64,000 nt of DNA from Candidatus Obscuribacterales bacterium (GCA_019637435.1 JAHBVO010000005.1:620001-684000), one strand, 5' to 3'. Shown: positions 7,925 to 17,881, numbered from the stretch's first letter. Translations and numbers: made by a program. Notes: generated by a model from the sequence alone, not told the origin.

Positions 7925-9946
7925 GTGTGTGGAATTGCCGGTTATTTAAACCTTAACGGGTCTTCGCTGGACGATCGTCCGGGCTCGAAAGAGGACTACC
8001 TGCGGGGGATGTGTCATAGCATCCATCACCGGGGTCCTGATGAGCAGGGCATGAAGTATATCGGTCCGGCCGCATTAGGGATGACTCGGCTTTCGATCAT
8101 CGATTTGTCGACCGGTCAGCAGCCAATCTCCAACGAGGATGAAACCGTTTGGATTGTCTTCAACGGCGAAATCTACAACTTTCACGAACTTAAAGAGCGT
8201 TGCGAGAAACTCGGTCATACGTTCAAAACGCGCTCGGACACGGAAGTCATTGTTCACCTCTATGAGGAATATGGTGTTGACTGTGTTCAATACCTTGAAG
8301 GAATGTTCGCGTTTTCGATCTGGGACATCGCCAAAAAGCGGATGTTCATCGCCCGCGATCGCATGGGCGAAAAGCCCCTGCATTGGGCGATCTTCGACGA
8401 CATCTTCTTCTATGGTTCCGAAATCAAAAGTATTCTCACGCACCCGAGTGCAAAACGCCAGCTGAATCCGGTCGCGATGCAGCAGTACTTATCGCTCGAG
8501 TACGTGCCGTCTCCTAGCACCATGTTCGAAGGCATTCATAAACTTCCGCCCGCCAGCTACATGGTAATTGAAAACGGTCAGGTCAACATTCAACGCTACT
8601 GGTCTCCGAGTGTCGACACAGTAAAAATGTCTGAAACAGAAGCCAGCGAGCGCTTGTTGCAACTTCTGGACGATTCGGTAAAAGGCCGTCTGATTTCAGA
8701 CGTGCCGCTCGGCATATTTCTTTCCGGCGGTATCGACTCTTCAGGAGTGACAGCCCTTGCGGCACGTCACGTTTCGCACAAACTAAAAACGTTCTCTATC
8801 GGATTCAACGACGCGTCATTCGACGAGTCCGACTACGCGGAACAAGTCGCGAAGCACGTCGGCACCGAGCATCATAAAGAGCAGTTCACGCCCAACCTGG
8901 CGCTCAATATGATGGAAGACCTCTGGAAAGTTCTCGACGAACCAATCGCAGACGCCTCCATATTGCCCACGTATTTCTTGTCGAAGATAACCCGACAACG
9001 AGTCACTGTCGCACTCTCAGGAGAAGGCGGAGACGAACTGTTCGGCGGTTATCCAACCTACTTCGCCCACAGCTTAGCCGCGATCTGGCGAAGCATGCCG
9101 GGCGTGTTGAGAAACGGAGTTGTCGCTCCGATGGTCAACGCGCTGCCTGTAAATCTGAACAATCTGAGTTTCGACTATAAGTTGAAACGGTTTATATCGT
9201 CCGCGGAAGAAGCGCCGATGGTCCGCCACCTTAAGTGGATGGGCTCGATACCGGTAGCTCAGCACAGCGGGCTCATCAAACAGTCTGCGTTTGACACTAT
9301 AGGCGGTGCGCCGTTTAAAACGCACGATGACCTGATCGCCTGGCTACGAGAAACCAGATGGTTGATGCAACAGATCAGCGACAGAAGCCACGTCGTCGAT
9401 ACTGCCATGAGGCTGGACACAAGCTGCTTCCTGGCCGATCAGTTGCTCGTGAAGGCGGACCGCGCCTCCATGGCTTGCTCACTCGAAGCACGTATGCCTT
9501 TCCTCGCCCATCCAGTCGCGGAGTTCGCACTGTCGCTGCCGCCATCGTATAAAGTGCGTGGAACGACGACGAAGTATCTGTTGAAGAAAACCCTCTCTCC
9601 GCTCCTTCCGGAAAACATCATCAAACGTCCAAAGAAGGGCTTCGGCATTCCTGTTGCAAAATGGCTCAAAGGAGACTTCAAAGTTCTCGTTGATGAACTT
9701 CTGGAGGAAGGCTATGTTCAGCGTCAGGGCATCTTCGAATGGTCGTATCTGAGCAAATTGCTGAGCGATCACTATGAAGGTAGAGCTGACCGCAGGAAAG
9801 AACTCTGGACGCTAATTATGTTCCAGAGATGGTGGCACAAATTCTTTAATTCGCAAACACCGATCGGTGGATGCGAGTTGGATGAGACGCTCCATATTCC
9901 GGGGCGTGCGGCTCAAATTGCGCAACTCCAAACGTCGGCTCGTTAA
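7925..9946 (+). CDS. asnB: Asparagine synthetase (glutamine-hydrolysing)
   Basis: The 673-residue enzyme makes asparagine from aspartate, ATP and glutamine. The start is set by chemistry: class II glutamine amidotransferases need cysteine as the residue after the initiator, and GTG-TGT at 7925 gives CGIAGY at the N-terminus, with GGAG about ten bases upstream. A TTG at 7892 would bury the nucleophile. The glutaminase domain covers about residues 1-200; the synthetase PP-loop SGGIDSSG lies near 268, and SGEGGDELFGGY near 367. The length and position beside GT2 and ArnT-like genes resemble AsnB forms found in envelope-polysaccharide clusters, where the true acceptor may differ from free aspartate. 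Confidence 0.92.
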   Translation: MCGIAGYLNLNGSSLDDRPGSKEDYLRGMCHSIHHRGPDEQGMKYIGPAALGMTRLSIIDLSTGQQPISNEDETVWIVFNGEIYNFHELKERCEKLGHTFKTRSDTEVIVHLYEEYGVDCVQYLEGMFAFSIWDIAKKRMFIARDRMGEKPLHWAIFDDIFFYGSEIKSILTHPSAKRQLNPVAMQQYLSLEYVPSPSTMFEGIHKLPPASYMVIENGQVNIQRYWSPSVDTVKMSETEASERLLQLLDDSVKGRLISDVPLGIFLSGGIDSSGVTALAARHVSHKLKTFSIGFNDASFDESDYAEQVAKHVGTEHHKEQFTPNLALNMMEDLWKVLDEPIADASILPTYFLSKITRQRVTVALSGEGGDELFGGYPTYFAHSLAAIWRSMPGVLRNGVVAPMVNALPVNLNNLSFDYKLKRFISSAEEAPMVRHLKWMGSIPVAQHSGLIKQSAFDTIGGAPFKTHDDLIAWLRETRWLMQQISDRSHVVDTAMRLDTSCFLADQLLVKADRASMACSLEARMPFLAHPVAEFALSLPPSYKVRGTTTKYLLKKTLSPLLPENIIKRPKKGFGIPVAKWLKGDFKVLVDELLEEGYVQRQGIFEWSYLSKLLSDHYEGRADRRKELWTLIMFQRWWHKFFNSQTPIGGCELDETLHIPGRAAQIAQLQTSAR

Positions 9947-10037
9947 GTCGACTAATTGATTCAGCGAAAAAAAGCGACTCGTTTCCTGAGTGAAGAAACG
10001 GAAACCGCTCCGGAAGTCCAAAATGCCAGGAGGAACA

Positions 10038-11942
10038 ATGTCATCATCAACCATTAATGTCGACCGTTCGACAGCCACGCAGAAAGCGTCGCCGTCCGGT
10101 TTGCAGGGTGATGTCAAACCGAAGAAGCTGGGGCTGGAACTAGCAGTGGTGGCATTAGTTTTTGCGACTGCCGGCTATATGTTTTACACGGCACTTGGTG
10201 ATGTTCCTCTCTTCAACCCAGATGAATGCTTCTACGCCGAGCCTGCCAGGGAGATGCTGGAGACCGGTAACTGGATTACGACCACACTGAACTACGATAT
10301 CCGCTATACAAAGCCGCCGCTCCACTATTGGGCAACGGCACTGTCGTACTACTTATTCGGCGTCGATGAATTCGCCGCTCGTTTTTACTCCGCTACGTGT
10401 GCGGCAATACTCGTTGCATCGACATACTGCCTGACGAATAAAATCGTCGGGATGCGAGCCGGTCTGATAGCGGCTGCAGTGCTCATGTCTGCGCCACTAT
10501 ACGTAGTGACCGGTCGACTGGCCATCAACGAGATGTCGCTCTCGCTGTTTACCACAGGCGGGCTCTACTGTTTCTACACAGCATTTCGCGAAAAGCGGAT
10601 GTCTTTTGCCTGGCTCGGATACGCGATGTTGGCAGGCGGCATGATGACCAAAGGTCCGGTCGGAATTGTCTTACCCGTCCTGATTCTAGGCGTCTATCAC
10701 CTGATGCGCCGCAATTTCGTAGAAGCGATCAAGTTTTACAAACCGCACTGGGGAGCGCTTCTCGCGGCAGCAATCTCGTTGCCGTGGTACGTAATCGAAA
10801 CCATCGCCACCAACGGTGAGTACTTCACTTGCTTCATCGTCATGGAAAACTTTCAGCGTTTCACCAACGTCGTTAGCGGTCACAAAGCACCATGGTGGTA
10901 TCACATCGCTGCGGTGAGCGGCGGCTTTTTGCCGTGGACGATTTTTCTGCCCCAGGCGATACTCAATGCGCTGAGACCGGAGAAAGAACTGTCGCTATCC
11001 ACCGCCACGCCATCGCGATGGGCAATACTGGATTCGTATAAGAATCTGAACGCGAGACAGGACCTCGCCCTGTTTTCCGTATGCCTGTTCGTCACTACAA
11101 TTGCATTCTACAGTGCAAGCGTCTCGAAGCTGCTATCGTACACAGTCTGCTGTTTCCCAGCCCTGGCAATTGCGGTCGCATTGCAAATCGACAAGTCGAT
11201 CGAGCACGCCCGCGCGAAAAATCTTTTGGTGCCCATCATAATTCTCGCCACCGCATTCGGTATCGGAATCTTTGTGGAACCGATGATCCTCAAGATTGTG
11301 CGTGGCGCTCCCAGCAACATTGGTCACATCGTCGAGAGCTGCATGACGCTTGAGTTTGGCGCCTTCACCGCTGCCGCAATCTTGATCGCGATGGGTCGCA
11401 GGGTCTGGGGCATCGGCTTAGTCTCGGTCGCGACTTTAGTTTCAATGTCGTTCTTCGGGCTGCAAATCATTTCGGCGGTAGCAACGAAGCAAGAGCGCGG
11501 ATTGCCTGCACTAGCGCGCTTTGCGGCGGCTTCTGACGACCCGATATTCACGTATAAAGCGCGCATGCCCTCCGTTCCGTTTTACACGAAACGCGAAACT
11601 GTTTTTTCTCCGGCGCAGGAAATTCCAATTGCTGGGACAGACAGGTACACCGGAGTAGCCGGTCAGTCACAGCCGCCGGAAATCACAATATTCGGCAAAA
11701 AGGTGCTGGCTGGAGAGACCGCTGAGCAATCGGAAGCGTCACGAACTCTTGCGGCGATGCCTAAATACGAGCGCCTTTCAGGCGAAACGGTTTTAACAGA
11801 AGTGGAGACGCGTCCGCGCGCTTACATACTCCTGAAAGAAAATGACTCTAAAGATTTCGAAAACCGAGCCGGGTACAAGAAAATCGCGAAATTGAATTCA
11901 TACGCTTTAGTTCAATGGATTAAACCCAGCGACGCGCATTAG
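10038..11942 (+). CDS. ArnT/PMT-family membrane glycosyltransferase
   Basis: The 634-residue protein has an N-terminal membrane helix followed by the periplasmic-loop signature FNPDECFYAEPAREMLETGN, then YTKPPLHYW. This is the pattern of ArnT and related PMT_2 enzymes, in which an acidic residue of the DE motif is catalytic. About a dozen membrane helices follow, then a soluble C-terminal domain. Family members transfer a sugar from a polyprenyl-phosphate donor to lipid A, protein or another acceptor on the periplasmic face. I chose the ATG at 10038, preceded by GGAGGAAC; a GTG at 9990 is in frame. Donor and acceptor are unknown; nearby lpxB makes lipid A one candidate. Confidence 0.88.
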   Translation: MSSSTINVDRSTATQKASPSGLQGDVKPKKLGLELAVVALVFATAGYMFYTALGDVPLFNPDECFYAEPAREMLETGNWITTTLNYDIRYTKPPLHYWATALSYYLFGVDEFAARFYSATCAAILVASTYCLTNKIVGMRAGLIAAAVLMSAPLYVVTGRLAINEMSLSLFTTGGLYCFYTAFREKRMSFAWLGYAMLAGGMMTKGPVGIVLPVLILGVYHLMRRNFVEAIKFYKPHWGALLAAAISLPWYVIETIATNGEYFTCFIVMENFQRFTNVVSGHKAPWWYHIAAVSGGFLPWTIFLPQAILNALRPEKELSLSTATPSRWAILDSYKNLNARQDLALFSVCLFVTTIAFYSASVSKLLSYTVCCFPALAIAVALQIDKSIEHARAKNLLVPIIILATAFGIGIFVEPMILKIVRGAPSNIGHIVESCMTLEFGAFTAAAILIAMGRRVWGIGLVSVATLVSMSFFGLQIISAVATKQERGLPALARFAAASDDPIFTYKARMPSVPFYTKRETVFSPAQEIPIAGTDRYTGVAGQSQPPEITIFGKKVLAGETAEQSEASRTLAAMPKYERLSGETVLTEVETRPRAYILLKENDSKDFENRAGYKKIAKLNSYALVQWIKPSDAH

Positions 11943-11948
11943 TCGTAA

Positions 11949-12446
11949 TCACTCCGTCAGGAGTTTGAAAACGTTAGGAGTAATCAACCACTTCATCGTG
12001 CCTGGCATGGTCGCCGGCAAATCCGACGTTTCTACGCAGCAGACGCCGGCTTTGGCAAACGGAAGTGTAAATTCGAATCCACCGCCGACTATGTCCTTGA
12101 CGATCTCGCCGACGTCGGGTTCGTGTCCGACGAGAAAAATATCATGCGCTTTTTCAAACTTCTTCAAGAATTTATAGACACTTGCGATGGAAATGCCCGG
12201 GGCGAGTGTATCGGATGTAGCGAATTCGCCACCTAATTCTGCGTGGATAATTTTCGCAGTTTGTTGCGTGCGAACCAGCGGGCTGGCGACGATCAGATCT
12301 GGTTTGATCGCCATCTTTTTAAGCGCCCTGGCCACCATTTCGGTCTCGGCCACCCCCTCGTCAGTCAACGGACGTTCAGAATCGCGGGATATTCCCCTGA
12401 CAAGCCCCTCAACTGCGATACCGTGCCTGACGACGTATATTTTCAT
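11949..12446 (-). CDS. SixA-like histidine phosphatase
   Basis: The 165-residue protein begins MKIYVVRHGIA, with the catalytic RHG at residues 8-10, and has the second histidine in VGHEPDVGE. This matches short histidine-phosphatase-superfamily proteins of the SixA type, which dephosphorylate phosphohistidine in signalling proteins; the substrate here is unknown. I moved the start to the ATG at 12446, which has GGAG six bases upstream; an upstream in-frame start at 12497 would add a basic, unconserved extension. The 3' end lies six bases from the convergent ArnT-like gene, and it diverges from ruvX across about 70 bases. Confidence 0.85.
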   Translation of the reverse strand: MKIYVVRHGIAVEGLVRGISRDSERPLTDEGVAETEMVARALKKMAIKPDLIVASPLVRTQQTAKIIHAELGGEFATSDTLAPGISIASVYKFLKKFEKAHDIFLVGHEPDVGEIVKDIVGGGFEFTLPFAKAGVCCVETSDLPATMPGTMKWLITPNVFKLLTE

Positions 12447-12515
12447 GCGAACTCCGGGAAAAGGACGCCTTTTATATATCTGTTTTGATTGTTCCACCTG
12501 ATGTAATATTGAACC

Positions 12516-12953
12516 ATGAGTGACAAACCTAGACTAATTGGACTTGACATTGGAGACCGGCGCATCGGGATCGCAATCGCTGACCCATTGGGTATCACGG
12601 CGGCGGGACTCGAGACTATTGAGCGTCAGAATTCGAAAATCGATGTTGAGAAAGTTAAGGAACTTGCAGAACGGCATGGTGCCACGCAAATCGTCGTCGG
12701 CTTACCGCTCAACATGGATGGAAGTTCCGGAGAGCAAGCCGACAAGGTACGGTCTTTTGCAAGTAAACTTGCGCGAGCCACTGGTTTGCCGATTGTTTAT
12801 GAAGACGAGCGGCTTTCAACGGTTTCAGCCATTCGAACTCTTACTGTCCAGGGCGTTGACACCGGCAAGAACCGAGATATCGTCGACCGTCAGGCTGCAG
12901 CAATTATTCTGCAAAAATTTCTCGACAGAAGGTCTCCACCGCCCTCGGCCTGA
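12516..12953 (+). CDS. ruvX: RuvX/YqgF Holliday-junction resolvase-like protein
   Basis: The 145-residue protein has the RNase H-like fold signature of YqgF/RuvX. GLDIGDRRIGIA carries the first acidic residue near position 10, VVGLPLNMDGS lies mid-protein, YEDERLST carries the second acid, and VDRQAAAIILQ near the end carries the last. Family members are implicated in Holliday-junction resolution and in 16S rRNA 5' end processing. The length matches the usual 135-150 residues. It is divergent from the SixA-like gene and convergent with the sensor kinase. Confidence 0.93.
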   Translation: MSDKPRLIGLDIGDRRIGIAIADPLGITAAGLETIERQNSKIDVEKVKELAERHGATQIVVGLPLNMDGSSGEQADKVRSFASKLARATGLPIVYEDERLSTVSAIRTLTVQGVDTGKNRDIVDRQAAAIILQKFLDRRSPPPSA

Positions 12954-12971
12954 ACACCCGATTTAACTAAC

Positions 12972-15371
12972 TCAGCGCCGGGGCAACACTATTGTGAAGG
13001 TCGTGCCTTCACCTTCCACGCTGTTGACCACTATGTCACCCTGGTGCGCGTCGACAATCTGCTTGCAGAGATATAGACCCAGTCCTGTTCCTACCGCCTG
13101 TCCTTTGCCCTTTTCACTGCGCCAGAAACGCTCAAAGACTTTGCTAATCTCGCCCTCGGCGATACCAATACCGGTGTCTTTAACATGCAGCATAACCTGA
13201 TTGGGCGTTTCTTCTCCCCAAACCTTCACGCCACCACGGGCGGCGGTAAACTTCAATGCGTTATCAATCAGGTTTAGCACGACGCGCCGCATGGCTATGG
13301 TATCGACCTGGACACCTCCCTGGCCCGGAGCCAGGTTGATTTCCAGATTGATGTGCTTTTGCTCTGCCACCGCCATTAGTTCTCTTGCACATTCGCTGGA
13401 GAGATCGAAAAGCGAAACGTGCTCAAACGCAAGATCCGGGTCGCTGAAGTCATAGCGGTTAACTTCGATCAAGTTTTGCACCATTCGAAGCAATCCCTGG
13501 TTGCTTCTCCGCACCATTTGCAGAACTTCGGATTGGCTCTCGTCCACATCACCCAGAGTGCCATTTATTATTAATTCGAGTGTTCGGTCGGCGCCGATTA
13601 GTGGCGTCTTCAGGTCATGAACCAGAGTGGCGATAAAATCTTCACGCTGTTTGTCGACATTGCTTCTTTCATCGACTTCCATGGTGCTTACGCAAACGCC
13701 GATGATTTCATTCATCTTATCCTTGAGAGGCCACGCGGCTAAATCCCAGTACAACTCTCGCTTCCCGTTAGCATTGGCGAGAGCCACTCGTTGCCCACTC
13801 AATTGAACATTGACGTTTCGTTCCAGAACACCGGTCAAGACTTCGCGAGAAACCGTTGGCACAATTTCGTTGAATGGTTGGCCAACCAGGTCGCTGACCT
13901 CGACGCCAAGCTGCTCTGCGACAGCGCGACTGGCTTTTGTTACAACCAGGTTTTTATCAAGTTTCCAAACGCCGATGGGAGCATTCTCCATCGTAATGCT
14001 CTGCTCGTACAATCCAGAGTCACGGAAAGCCTCATGGACACTCGACGTACTTGGCTCCCTGGTTACGGGAGGTCCACCCTCTCTGTGAATGGCAGAGAAG
14101 GTTCCGGACGCACGCAACCCGGTCGGAAGAGCAGAATCCGTGACCGCAGGGTAGGTTCCGGAGCCCGCTAACTTCGCAACCACCGATGCGTCTATGCGAT
14201 GCTGAGTTGTGCCGGATTCGCTGATGTCCGTGCAACTGCCGATGAATCCGAGGAAAGCACCATCGCTGCCGACTACCGGAGTGCCTGAGTCTAACAGCCT
14301 CCGGTAGCGATGATCGTGACGCCGCATTCTGTACTCGATGTGAAAACTTGTTCTCTCTTGAAGCGCGCGGTCATAGGCGATTTGAAACCGCTGGCGATCC
14401 TGAGGATGTATTCCGACCAGCCAACCGTCGAACTTCAGAGCTTCCTGACTGGTGCCGGTAAATTCCAACCACTTACGATTGAAAAAATTCCTGGTGCCGT
14501 CAACTCCAGCCATCCACACCATCTGTGGTGCGGTATTCGCGAGGTGATTGACACGCTCGGTCAAATCAATCAACGCCTTATCTTTCTCGAACGCGTCCGT
14601 CAAATCGCGGAAGTTAGCCATTACCCCGATGATGTTTCCTGAGCGATTTCGCAAGGGAGAATAGTAGGGTTGATAGTAACGACGTTCTCCACGCGTATGA
14701 TAACTTTTGCGCTCTCCGGCAAAAGAACGCCCCGCCATAGCGAGCGAAATCTCGCGCTCCAAGCCCTCAAAAGGCAATTCTTCGGTCGCTACTTTGCCAA
14801 GTACCTCCTGGCGTTTTCTTCCGAAGATTCTCTCCATAGCGCGATTCCAGAGAACAATTCGATTCTGTAAGTCGAGGGCAACGATGCCGTCGAAGCTGTG
14901 GGTGAGCACGAAATCGCTGATCTGAGAAACCATCTGGACGGACGCGACGGAGCGCTCGGCTACTCTTCCGACTATACGAGTTACGGTTTCAGTCGTCAGA
15001 TGATCGAAGACGAGAACGTCAGCAGCTCCCAGCCTGATGAGCTTAAGAGCTGTATCTTCATCGTTGGACTGCGTGATGTAGACAACGCTGCTACGCGGCG
15101 CGGTCGCTCGAATTCGTCCGATTGCCTGACCTGGATTGTCGTTAACGATGAGGTTCTCCGCCAGAATGACCACATCGACATCATCGGCACGCAACAGGTT
15201 GAGACAATCTCGCGCCGACTCAGCTTGGTCTATCGAGCAAGCAAAACCGGATAAACACTTGCTAAGTTTCGCGAATAATTCCTTATCGCCTCCGGCAATA
15301 AGTATTTTAAATTTGCTGGATTCGCTTGATTGCACGAACCAAATACCTTCAAAACGGGATGCCACGCTCAC
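12972..15371 (-). CDS. Multi-PAS sensor histidine kinase with degenerate receiver
   Basis: The 799-residue protein reads as receiver-like domain (about 20-140), three PAS domains (about 155-265, 285-400, 455-575), HisKA with phospho-accepting His in LVHDLKTP near 584, and HATPase with NLIDNALKF, DTGIGI and GTGLGL. No membrane helix is visible, so it is probably cytoplasmic. The N-terminal receiver reads VVILAENL where the phosphorylated Asp should be, and the usual Lys near the end is replaced (VLVFDHL), so it cannot be phosphorylated normally. The start is a GTG at 15371; another GTG at 15335, with GAAGG upstream, is possible. It diverges from secG. Confidence 0.9.
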   Translation of the reverse strand: MSVASRFEGIWFVQSSESSKFKILIAGGDKELFAKLSKCLSGFACSIDQAESARDCLNLLRADDVDVVILAENLIVNDNPGQAIGRIRATAPRSSVVYITQSNDEDTALKLIRLGAADVLVFDHLTTETVTRIVGRVAERSVASVQMVSQISDFVLTHSFDGIVALDLQNRIVLWNRAMERIFGRKRQEVLGKVATEELPFEGLEREISLAMAGRSFAGERKSYHTRGERRYYQPYYSPLRNRSGNIIGVMANFRDLTDAFEKDKALIDLTERVNHLANTAPQMVWMAGVDGTRNFFNRKWLEFTGTSQEALKFDGWLVGIHPQDRQRFQIAYDRALQERTSFHIEYRMRRHDHRYRRLLDSGTPVVGSDGAFLGFIGSCTDISESGTTQHRIDASVVAKLAGSGTYPAVTDSALPTGLRASGTFSAIHREGGPPVTREPSTSSVHEAFRDSGLYEQSITMENAPIGVWKLDKNLVVTKASRAVAEQLGVEVSDLVGQPFNEIVPTVSREVLTGVLERNVNVQLSGQRVALANANGKRELYWDLAAWPLKDKMNEIIGVCVSTMEVDERSNVDKQREDFIATLVHDLKTPLIGADRTLELIINGTLGDVDESQSEVLQMVRRSNQGLLRMVQNLIEVNRYDFSDPDLAFEHVSLFDLSSECARELMAVAEQKHINLEINLAPGQGGVQVDTIAMRRVVLNLIDNALKFTAARGGVKVWGEETPNQVMLHVKDTGIGIAEGEISKVFERFWRSEKGKGQAVGTGLGLYLCKQIVDAHQGDIVVNSVEGEGTTFTIVLPRR

Positions 15372-15497
15372 TGTCTATATACACATTATTAAACAAACTA
15401 TATCGAGACGTTAAGCTAAATGGAGGATGGAGGCTCTAATGAGTTATAATCGCTTGTCTAGCTGTTCCGCGACGGGCAGCAGTTCCCGGAGAACACA

Positions 15498-15731
15498 ATG
15501 AGTCCGCTTTACATCGCTTTATTGATACTGACGACACTGTTCGCGATGGCTGTAATCGCGCTCGTGCTGCTGCACTCGCCCAAAGGCGAGGGGATGGGCG
15601 GTATTGGCGGCACTGCGACCCTTTTCAGCGGGAAGCGCGGAGCAGAAGCCGGTATCGACCGCGTCACGTGGACATGCGCTTTTATGTTCCTCATCTGCTG
15701 TGGCGTCCTCGGTTTCGGCTTCGTAAGATAA
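15498..15731 (+). CDS. secG: Preprotein translocase subunit SecG
   Basis: The 77-residue protein has two membrane helices joined by LLHSPKGEGMGGIGGTATLF, the recognised SecG loop. SecG is the small stimulating subunit of the SecYEG inner-membrane channel. The ATG has GGAG about eight bases upstream. A perfect TATAAT at 15445-15450 could be its -10 box, but I see no matching -35. The methyltransferase gene follows after three bases, so the two are co-transcribed. Confidence 0.93.
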   Translation: MSPLYIALLILTTLFAMAVIALVLLHSPKGEGMGGIGGTATLFSGKRGAEAGIDRVTWTCAFMFLICCGVLGFGFVR

Positions 15732-15734
15732 ACA

Positions 15735-16502
15735 ATGCCCTTTCAATTGCCCACGCAAGAGGAAAAGCACGCGTACGTGCACGATCAGTTCGAGCGCATC
15801 GCAGCTCGATACGACCTTGCCAACGACGTTATCAGCCTCGGCATGCATCGTTTTTGGAAAAAACTGGCAGTCGATGTTTTAATCGACGGACCAGGACGCA
15901 GCGGCAATCGGCAGCAGCGCTTGTCTGGTAAATATCTGGACGTCTGTTGTGGAACCGGGGATCTGGCGCTGCGCATCGCAGAGAGACTTGATCGTGACGG
16001 AGAAGTTACCGGTCTGGATTTCTCCGGTAACATGCTTGAAGTCGCAAAGCAGCGTACCGCGAAACATGAACAATCGCTGAGTGCTCGCACCAACTTTGTG
16101 CAGGGAGACGCGCAGAATCTGCCGTTCGACGATGATTCGTTCGACGGCGCCATCATCAGCTTTGGCTTGAGAAATCTAACCCAATTCGATCGCGGAATAT
16201 CGGAGATGGCGCGCGTAGTGAAACCCGGTGGCTTCGTAGTAAACCTCGACCTGGGACGCGCTAAGGGAGCGTTTTTCGCGCCGATGTTCAAGCTTTATTT
16301 TCGCCACTTCGTTCCAATCGTTGGAGCAGTTTTGCAGAATGATCGCAAGGCGTACACATATTTGCCGGAATCGAAGAGCACCTATCCTGACCCGGAAGGG
16401 ATTACTAAACTCTTCCAGGAAGCCGGGCTGACTAACGTTCGACATGTCGGACTTTCATCCGGAAGTGTGGCGCTTCATGTCGGAGTAGTCGCAGAGAAAT
16501 AG
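15735..16502 (+). CDS. ubiE: UbiE/MenG quinone methyltransferase
   Basis: The 255-residue SAM-dependent methyltransferase matches the UbiE/COQ5/MenG family. Motif I is LDVCCGTGDLA near residue 67, followed by GLDFSGNML, the DAQNLPFDDDSFD segment, ISFGLRN and ARVVKPGG. The family-specific end YLPESKSTYPDPE precedes the last strands. It C-methylates the benzoquinone or naphthoquinone ring in the last steps of respiratory-quinone synthesis; which quinone is used cannot be told from sequence alone. It starts three bases after secG. Bases 16503-16630 before lpxB hold only a weak 5-base-stem hairpin. Confidence 0.92.
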   Translation: MPFQLPTQEEKHAYVHDQFERIAARYDLANDVISLGMHRFWKKLAVDVLIDGPGRSGNRQQRLSGKYLDVCCGTGDLALRIAERLDRDGEVTGLDFSGNMLEVAKQRTAKHEQSLSARTNFVQGDAQNLPFDDDSFDGAIISFGLRNLTQFDRGISEMARVVKPGGFVVNLDLGRAKGAFFAPMFKLYFRHFVPIVGAVLQNDRKAYTYLPESKSTYPDPEGITKLFQEAGLTNVRHVGLSSGSVALHVGVVAEK

Positions 16503-16630
16503 TTTCTCATAGCACCACCAACGGTGCCGTTATTTACCGCAGTCCAACAGCCGCAGTTCACAGAAACAGTCATTATACGAGACTGAAGAAACATCGGATC
16601 AGCCACCACACGGGAACGAATCGTTCAAGC

Positions 16631-17881
16631 ATGACTCCAGAGCGACCAGATGCAACGATTTCAGATATGGAAGCTTCAGATTCTCAACCTGAAACCGGTC
16701 GTCCGAAGAAGCTCATGATTATTGCCGGCGACGTGTCAGCAGATAAGCACGTCGGGCTGGTTCTGGCACGATTGAAGGAATTGGCACCGGATATGGAAAT
16801 CTGGGGCGGAGTCGGCGGCGATTGCATGAAAGCCGCAGGCGTAGAGTATCTTTACGATCTGCGTGAGATGAACGCAATCGGTTTAACTGAAGTCGTAAAG
16901 CATATTCCTAAGGCGTGGCGAATCGGTCACGCCTTGCTCGATTCGATAAGAACACGAAAGCCTGATGTATTGCTGCTTGTGGACTTCGGCGCTTTCAATT
17001 TGCGCGTTGCAAAAAAAATCAGAAAAGAATTTCCGAATCAGCAAATCGTTTATTTCATATCTCCGCAGGTCTGGGCGTCGCGGCCGTGGCGCATCACCAC
17101 CGTCGCCGAGACCATCTCTAAAATGCTTGTAATCTTTCCGTTCGAGGAGGAACTCTACAAGTCACGCGGAATCGACGCCAAGTTCATTGGACATCCGTTG
17201 ACACAGCAAATCCCGCATGAGAGCGAGCTCATGGGTCGCGACGAATTTGCCCGGCAATACGGTTTGGATCCGAACAAGCCAATCGTTGCAGTACTACCCG
17301 GATCGCGCAAACAAGAGATTAAACAGCACCTCTCGATGTGCCTTCGGGCTGTTGAAGAACTCTACCAGGACCGTCCCGATACACAATTTGTCATATCGAA
17401 AGCCAGTGACGACCTCAATGGTCTGTTTCAGTCCTGCCATGGACGAGAGCGCACCGAAAAGCTTCTGGGCAAAAATCTGGTCTACATCGAAGGTCGCGAC
17501 AACTATAATCTGTTTAATAATGCGGATGTAATCTGGGCAAAATCAGGCACCACGACGCTCGAGGTATCTTTCTTCGGCAAGCCCATGCTCATCTTCTATC
17601 GCGGAAGTTGGCTATCCTTCAGCGCCGTGACAATATTCAAAACCGTTAAGAATGTGGGGCTTCCAAACATACTTGCCGGTCGGACGCTCGTTCCTGAACT
17701 TTTACAACTGGATTGCCGCCCCCAACAACTCGTAAGATATACGCGTGATCTTCTTGATGTCCCCGGATTGCGAAAAGAGATCTCGGAAGAGCTGAAATCC
17801 TTGAGACGCTCGCTCGGAGACAACGATTACATCACAGCCTGCACCAAGGAACTCCTTGAGACGTTAGAGGTAGCCAATTGA
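16631..17881 (+). CDS. lpxB: Lipid-A-disaccharide synthase
   Basis: The 416-residue GT19 enzyme joins UDP-2,3-diacylglucosamine to lipid X, giving the tetraacyl disaccharide of lipid A at the inner-membrane surface. Diagnostic segments are MIIAGDVSADKH near residue 30 (the family's GExSGD region), LLLVDFGAFNLR, YFISPQVWASRPWR, AVLPGSRKQEI, and AKSGTTTLE near 302. The first 30 or so residues are a polar extension; an internal ATG at 16715 (MIIAGDV) would remove it. The TGA overlaps the TTG start of the following ABC transporter, so synthesis and export of lipid A precursors appear coupled. This gene is the main evidence for an LPS-type outer membrane. Confidence 0.95.
   Translation: MTPERPDATISDMEASDSQPETGRPKKLMIIAGDVSADKHVGLVLARLKELAPDMEIWGGVGGDCMKAAGVEYLYDLREMNAIGLTEVVKHIPKAWRIGHALLDSIRTRKPDVLLLVDFGAFNLRVAKKIRKEFPNQQIVYFISPQVWASRPWRITTVAETISKMLVIFPFEEELYKSRGIDAKFIGHPLTQQIPHESELMGRDEFARQYGLDPNKPIVAVLPGSRKQEIKQHLSMCLRAVEELYQDRPDTQFVISKASDDLNGLFQSCHGRERTEKLLGKNLVYIEGRDNYNLFNNADVIWAKSGTTTLEVSFFGKPMLIFYRGSWLSFSAVTIFKTVKNVGLPNILAGRTLVPELLQLDCRPQQLVRYTRDLLDVPGLRKEISEELKSLRRSLGDNDYITACTKELLETLEVAN

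Noticed and set aside
15421..15450. Promoter for secG based on a perfect TATAAT.
   Set aside because: No -35-like hexamer lies 16-18 bases upstream and no extended -10 is present, so it is mentioned only as a weak possibility.
16508..16535. Possible terminator after ubiE.
   Set aside because: The stem is only five bases and is not followed by a real T tract.
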